Notes under the pieces: generated by a model
What the model was told of the DNA's origin: nothing
The model's input: only the letters and a program-made list of their open reading frames with translations
Database searches by the model: none
Program-made: the position numbers and the translations under genes
DNA from: Ruminococcaceae bacterium UBA6845
Lineage (GTDB): Bacteria; Bacillota; Clostridia; Oscillospirales; Acutalibacteraceae
Direction: 5' to 3'
Length of the DNA stretch: 17,344 nucleotides
Assembly: GCA_002449395.1 (NCBI GenBank)
Contig: DKDP01000028.1
Coordinates: forward strand, 1 to 17,344
Shown: in pieces, positions 14,281 through 17,344 of the stretch
How the letters are laid out: each line of letters opens with the position of its first letter
Numbering within the stretch: position 1 is the stretch's first letter

Positions 14281-14538
14281 ATGAAAACACGTGTCGCAGT
14301 AATGGCAATAATCCTTGAATCAAAAGAAAACGCCGAACAGCTCAATGCGGTTCTCCACGATTATCGTGAATACATTCTCGGCAGAATGGGTCTCCCGTAC
14401 ACAAAGCACGAGATAAACATCATCAGCGTTGCGCTTGATGCACCACAGGATATAATCAATTCCCTTGCCGGCAAGATCGGCAGAATCGAGGGAGTAAACG
14501 TAAAAACGGCATATTCAAATAATGAATATACCGTGTGA
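14281..14538 (+). CDS. TM1266-type iron-only hydrogenase system regulator (ACT/NikR-like)
   Basis: A small protein of 85 residues, the full length for its family. I recognise the TM1266/hydrogenase-system-regulator pattern: LNAVLHDYREYILGRMGLPY (about 21-40), the second beta-alpha unit IISVALDAPQDIINSLAGKI (about 47-66) and GRIEGVNVKTAYS (about 67-79). It should form a ferredoxin-like ACT fold resembling the ligand-binding part of NikR, with no DNA-binding domain of its own. Family members usually sit near the [FeFe]-hydrogenase maturation genes hydE, hydF and hydG, and their molecular role is not settled; none of those genes is in this window. The ATG has GGAGGT 5 nt upstream. It is monocistronic with its own promoter and terminator. 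Confidence 0.88.
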   Translation: MKTRVAVMAIILESKENAEQLNAVLHDYREYILGRMGLPYTKHEINIISVALDAPQDIINSLAGKIGRIEGVNVKTAYSNNEYTV

Positions 14539-14559
14539 CTTGACATTATAGCTTAAAAG

Positions 14560-14581
14560 GAGCCGCTGATTTCAGCGGCTC
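14560..14581. terminator. Bidirectional terminator between the regulator and putP
   Basis: A 9-bp perfect GC-rich stem GAGCCGCTG/CAGCGGCTC with an ATTT loop lies between two convergent genes. On the minus strand it is followed by CTTTTAAG, on the plus strand by TCAGTTTATG. Confidence 0.85.
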
Positions 14582-14595
14582 TCAGTTTATGTATT

Positions 14596-16056
14596 TTATT
14601 CTGTGTAAGCGACGGAATCGTCGAAGAGCTTTTCAATATCCTTATTCGGCTTCTTTGTGCAGAGGGTTACGACAACAGCCGCAATCATACTTGCGACAAA
14701 GCCGGGAATGATCTCGTAAATTCCGATATCCGAAAGGAATACGAGCCAGCAGATATCAACTACCGCACCGACTACAATACCTGCGACGGCACCGCTGAAA
14801 TTAAAGCGTTTCCAGAACAGGCTGAGCATAATTGCCGGTCCGAATGCCGCACCGAACACGCCCCAAGCATTGGAAACAAGAGACATAATTGAGCCTGAGC
14901 CGGGATTTGATGCGATAAGAAGAGCGCACACTGCAATTACCAAAACAACAATTCTGCCCGACCAGAGCATTTCCTTGTCGCCGGCTTTATTTTTTCTGAT
15001 AACAGGCTGATAAACATCGGCGGAGAATGATGATGCGGCAGCAAGAAGCTGGCTGTCTGCCGTGCTCATTGAGGCGGCAAGAACTGCGGAAAGAAGAATA
15101 CCCGAAATGACGCCCGGGAAAATCTTGCGAACCATTGTGATGAATACAAGCGAACCCTCGTTAATCTCCTCATTGAAGCCGAACGCAAGACGTCCGATGA
15201 TGCCGATAAGAGCGGCAAAAATAACGATGAGAACCGTCCACGAAATACCGATCTTTGCGGATTTCTTAAGATCCTTCTGTGACTTGAGGGACATAAATCT
15301 GATGATAATATGCGGCATACCGAAGTATCCGAGACCCCAGCCGAGACCGGAAGCAATGTCTTTCCAGTTGGCGAAAGCGTTCCAGAAGCCCGGAGTCTGC
15401 TGAGCAACAACAGCCGTGTCGGAAAGAGTAAGAACAGATGTTGCGGCAATCGGAGCGATAAGCATAGCCGCAAGAATAAGCATACCCTGGAAGAAGTCTG
15501 TCCAGCAAACGGCATTGAATCCGCCGAGGAAAGTATAGCCGACGATGATAACGGTTGCTATGTACATTGCGGTGCTCTCCTTGATACCGATAACCGTATG
15601 GAAAAGCGTTCCGCAAGCCTTGACGCTCGATGCGGCATAGACCGTGTAAGCTACAAGGAAAACAATTGCGCAGATAACCTGCAAAGCCTTTGATTTTGAA
15701 AGGAAGCGGTTGGTGAGATACTGCGGAATCGTGATTGAATCGTTAGCGACGATTGAGAACCGGCGAAGTCTCGGAGCTTCAACAATCCAGCTTATCGTAT
15801 AGCCGATCGCAAGTCCGACGGGAATCCAAACCTGTCCGAGTCCGAGCGCATAAATTGATGTCGGGAGACCCATAAGAACCCAGGCACTCATATCCGATGC
15901 GCCTGCCGAAAGAGCCGTTACCCATGCGCCCATCTGACGGCCGCCGAGGAAGTATGTCTTTTCCGAGCCATCCTTACTCTTGAAGAAGAAATAGAAACCT
16001 ATTCCGAGCATAAACAAGAGATAGATGACAAAAACTACAATTTCTGAAATCTTCAT
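14596..16056 (-). CDS. putP: Sodium/proline symporter
   Basis: A membrane transporter of the sodium:solute symporter (SSS) family that brings in proline with Na+. It has 486 residues with about 13 hydrophobic helices. The ATG at 16056 has AAAGGGG 7 nt upstream; starting there puts the Na+-site residues of GASDMSAW at D55 and S57, the same numbers as in E. coli PutP, whereas an in-frame ATG at 16086 would add 10 residues and overlap the promoter. Further matches are FLGGRQMGAWVTALSAGASD, IPQYLTNRF near 114-122, and LAASMSTADSQLLAAAS in the later Na+-site helix. It is divergent from the GH130 gene and convergent with the TM1266-like gene. Proline is the likeliest solute by overall similarity, though related SSS proteins carry other amino acids. 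Confidence 0.93.
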   Translation of the reverse strand: MKISEIVVFVIYLLFMLGIGFYFFFKSKDGSEKTYFLGGRQMGAWVTALSAGASDMSAWVLMGLPTSIYALGLGQVWIPVGLAIGYTISWIVEAPRLRRFSIVANDSITIPQYLTNRFLSKSKALQVICAIVFLVAYTVYAASSVKACGTLFHTVIGIKESTAMYIATVIIVGYTFLGGFNAVCWTDFFQGMLILAAMLIAPIAATSVLTLSDTAVVAQQTPGFWNAFANWKDIASGLGWGLGYFGMPHIIIRFMSLKSQKDLKKSAKIGISWTVLIVIFAALIGIIGRLAFGFNEEINEGSLVFITMVRKIFPGVISGILLSAVLAASMSTADSQLLAAASSFSADVYQPVIRKNKAGDKEMLWSGRIVVLVIAVCALLIASNPGSGSIMSLVSNAWGVFGAAFGPAIMLSLFWKRFNFSGAVAGIVVGAVVDICWLVFLSDIGIYEIIPGFVASMIAAVVVTLCTKKPNKDIEKLFDDSVAYTE

Positions 16057-16085
16057 ATAAAAACCCCTTTGTGCATTATTCTGCA

Positions 16086-16114
16086 ATTATATCACAATGC
16101 ACATCAAATGTAAA
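16086..16114 (-). promoter_or_regulatory. Promoter of putP
   Basis: On the minus strand TTTACA (16109-16114), a 17-nt spacer and TATAAT (16086-16091), 30 nt before the chosen start codon. Confidence 0.83.
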
Positions 16115-16129
16115 CAAATTTTTACTTTT

Positions 16130-16166
16130 TCCGCAAATTATTTTATCTGCGGACGGATCAATTGAT
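16130..16166. promoter_or_regulatory. Possible operators between putP and GH130
   Basis: Two symmetric elements lie between the divergent promoters: TCCGCA...TGCGGA (16130-16135 and 16148-16153, 12-bp spacer) and the 10-bp palindrome ATCAATTGAT (16157-16166), which overlaps the -35 box of the GH130 promoter. Binding by a regulator is inferred, not shown. Confidence 0.35.
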
Positions 16167-16190
16167 TTGTTCCTTTTAATATGGTATAAT
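16162..16190 (+). promoter_or_regulatory. Promoter of the GH130 gene
   Basis: TTGATT (16162-16167), a 17-nt spacer and TATAAT (16185-16190) preceded by TGG. Confidence 0.8.
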
Positions 16191-16217
16191 CAAGAAAAAA
16201 GTTAAAGGATGAACGGT

Positions 16218-17168
16218 ATGTCAAAAATAATCGGCAAAAAGATCGGTAACATTCCGTGGCAGGACAAGCCCGAGGGGTATCCTTATCCCGTATGGAGATA
16301 CACGGAAAATCCGATAATCACGAGGGATAACCTCTTCTTTGCAAACAGTATTTTTAATTCCGCAGTAGTTCCGTTCGGCAACGGCTTCGCTGGTGTTTTC
16401 AGGGTTGACACAAGAACCCGTGATCAGGTGCTTGTGACAGGATTCAGCGACGATGCGATTAACTGGAGGCTTACCGATAAATATATCTTTGAGGGCTATG
16501 ATCCGAGGCTTTGCGAAATTGAGGGCAAATACTATCTTTCGTGGGTGAAGCTCACACCGCACGGAACGGTTATCGGAATTGCATTTACGACCGATTTTGA
16601 AGAATGGACGGAGCTTGAAGAGGCGTGTTATCCCGTTTCAAGAAACGGAGTTCTCTTCCCGAGGAAGATAAACGGCGAGTATATGCTGCTGATAAGACCC
16701 TGCGACAGGGGGCATACGCCTTACGGAGATATCTTTTTGATGAGAAGCCGTGATCTTGAATACTGGGGCAAGAACCGTTTCGTTATGAGTCCCGAAAAGA
16801 ACTGGGAAATGACAAAGGTGGGCGCAGGTCCGACCCCGATTGAAACCGATGAGGGCTGGCTGATGTTCTACCACGGAGTTCTTACAAGCTGTAACGGATT
16901 TACATACAGTATGGGTGCGGCGATTCTCGACAGGGATGAACCGTGGAAGGTGCTTTACAGAGCCGACAGCTTTTTGCTCGCTCCGCACGAAAGCTATGAA
17001 TGCGTAGGAGATGTGCCGAATGTCGTATTTCCGTGTGCGGCGCTTGCCGACAGCGAGAGCGGAAAAATTGCGATTTATTACGGCGCGGCGGACACAACGG
17101 TTGCGCTCGCATTCACAACCGTTGACGAGGTTGTCGATTACATAAAGGCTCACAATTTAATAAAATAA
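16218..17168 (+). CDS. GH130 beta-1,4-mannoside phosphorylase
   Basis: A cytoplasmic glycoside phosphorylase of 316 residues that should split beta-mannosyl linkages with phosphate and release alpha-mannose 1-phosphate. The five-bladed propeller family is recognisable from RYTENPIITR (27-36), FNSAVVPFGNGFAGVFRVD (46-64), GYDPRLCEI with the likely proton-donor D95, SRNGVLFPRKINGEYMLL (141-158), GDIFLMRSRDLEYWG (170-184), VGAGPTPIETDEGWLMFYHG (201-220) and YYGAADTTVALA (287-298). Length and motifs suggest a mannooligosaccharide phosphorylase or a mannosyl-N-acetylglucosamine phosphorylase; I cannot separate these. I prefer the ATG at 16218, with AAAGG about 9 nt upstream, over the ATG at 16209, which touches that ribosome binding site. 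No epimerase or sugar transporter is adjacent. Confidence 0.9.
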   Translation: MSKIIGKKIGNIPWQDKPEGYPYPVWRYTENPIITRDNLFFANSIFNSAVVPFGNGFAGVFRVDTRTRDQVLVTGFSDDAINWRLTDKYIFEGYDPRLCEIEGKYYLSWVKLTPHGTVIGIAFTTDFEEWTELEEACYPVSRNGVLFPRKINGEYMLLIRPCDRGHTPYGDIFLMRSRDLEYWGKNRFVMSPEKNWEMTKVGAGPTPIETDEGWLMFYHGVLTSCNGFTYSMGAAILDRDEPWKVLYRADSFLLAPHESYECVGDVPNVVFPCAALADSESGKIAIYYGAADTTVALAFTTVDEVVDYIKAHNLIK

Positions 17169-17173
17169 AAATC

Positions 17174-17207
17174 AGGACTGTTCCGTTTGGAGCAGTCCTT
17201 TGTTCTT
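17174..17207 (+). terminator. Terminator of the GH130 gene
   Basis: Stem AGGACTG/CAGTCCT (17174-17180 with 17193-17199), extended by a T-G wobble and TCC/GGA around a GTTT loop, followed by TTGTTCTTT. It begins 5 nt after the stop codon. Confidence 0.88.
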
Positions 17208-17253
17208 TGATAAGATGAAATGATATCTGCCGATTTTGCGGCAATTTTCCTTG

Positions 17254-17306
17254 CCTCCCTTGCAGGGGAGGTGGATTTGACGCTGTGCGTCAAAGACGGA
17301 GGGGTT
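17254..17306. repeat. Structured intergenic repeat-like element
   Basis: It consists of CCTCCC...GGGAGG (17254-17259 with 17266-17271), then a perfect 8-bp hairpin TTTGACGC-TGT-GCGTCAAA (17276-17294), then GACGGAGGGGTT. The order GGGGAGGTGG, small hairpin, GACGGAGGGGTT is what I recall of dispersed intergenic repeats in gut Firmicutes. That is from memory, and no second full copy is in the window. Confidence 0.55.
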
Positions 17307-17342
17307 AAAATAAACTTCATCAAACTTTTTACAAAACCCCTC
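17299..17342. repeat. Inverted repeat GAGGGGTT/AACCCCTC at the window edge
   Basis: GAGGGGTT (17299-17306) is matched by AACCCCTC (17335-17342) across 28 AT-rich bases. The right arm with AG after it may start a second copy of the neighbouring element in opposite orientation, cut by the window edge. Confidence 0.55.
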
Positions 17343-17344
17343 AG

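Noticed and set aside
16057..16086. Ten extra residues at the N-terminus of putP
   Set aside because: The upstream ATG coincides with the -10 box; the downstream ATG has a ribosome binding site and aligns D55/S57 with E. coli PutP.
1..17344. Defence system, prophage, integrated element or CRISPR array
   Set aside because: No gene in the window has nuclease, recombinase, phage or transposase motifs, and no regularly spaced repeats other than the short heptamer array are present.

Overview
The window looks like chromosome of a low-to-mid GC Gram-positive gut anaerobe of the Clostridia, most likely Ruminococcaceae/Oscillospiraceae. This is inferred from the mix of genes: a T-box-controlled asnS-asnA pair, the DapL lysine route, a TM1266-type [FeFe]-hydrogenase regulator, a GH130 mannoside phosphorylase and a FIVAR-repeat surface protein. 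Near-consensus sigma-A promoters (TTGACA, 16-18 nt, TATAAT) and strong GGAGG ribosome binding sites agree with this. I see no phage, transposase, CRISPR or defence genes. It is ordinary housekeeping and transport sequence with unusually readable regulation between the genes.

Layout: 1-4441 (minus) is a secreted, repeat-rich surface protein whose C-terminal end lies off the left edge. 4572-7347 (minus) is a complete regulatory unit: promoter, Asn-specific T-box, asnS, asnA, terminator. 7352-8287 (minus) is a CorA-type Mg2+ transporter. 8416-9564 (minus) is a calcineurin-like phosphoesterase with a C-terminal hydrophobic anchor. 9642-10466 (minus) is pnuC with its own promoter and an attenuator-like leader. 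10469-11906 (minus) is a MATE exporter. 11921-12050 (plus) is a promoter followed by a terminator with no real gene between them, a candidate small RNA. 12045-14159 (minus) is a dapF-dapL lysine operon behind a second attenuator-like leader. It is divergent from 14205-14581 (plus), a small ACT-like hydrogenase-system regulator. 14596-16114 (minus) is the Na+/proline symporter putP, divergent from 16162-17205 (plus), a GH130 phosphorylase. 17254-17344 holds a structured intergenic repeat and what appears to be the start of an inverted second copy.

How the parts fit: asnS and asnA answer together to uncharged tRNA-Asn. dapF and dapL catalyse neighbouring steps of meso-diaminopimelate synthesis (lysine and peptidoglycan) and are translationally coupled. 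pnuC, putP and GH130 cover import of an NAD precursor, import of proline and breakdown of mannosides. The most interesting non-coding observations are two short leaders (pnuC and dapF). They share a lower terminator stem and a competing GATG/CGTC pairing, and I cannot assign either to a known riboswitch class. The candidate sRNA at 11956-12050 comes next.
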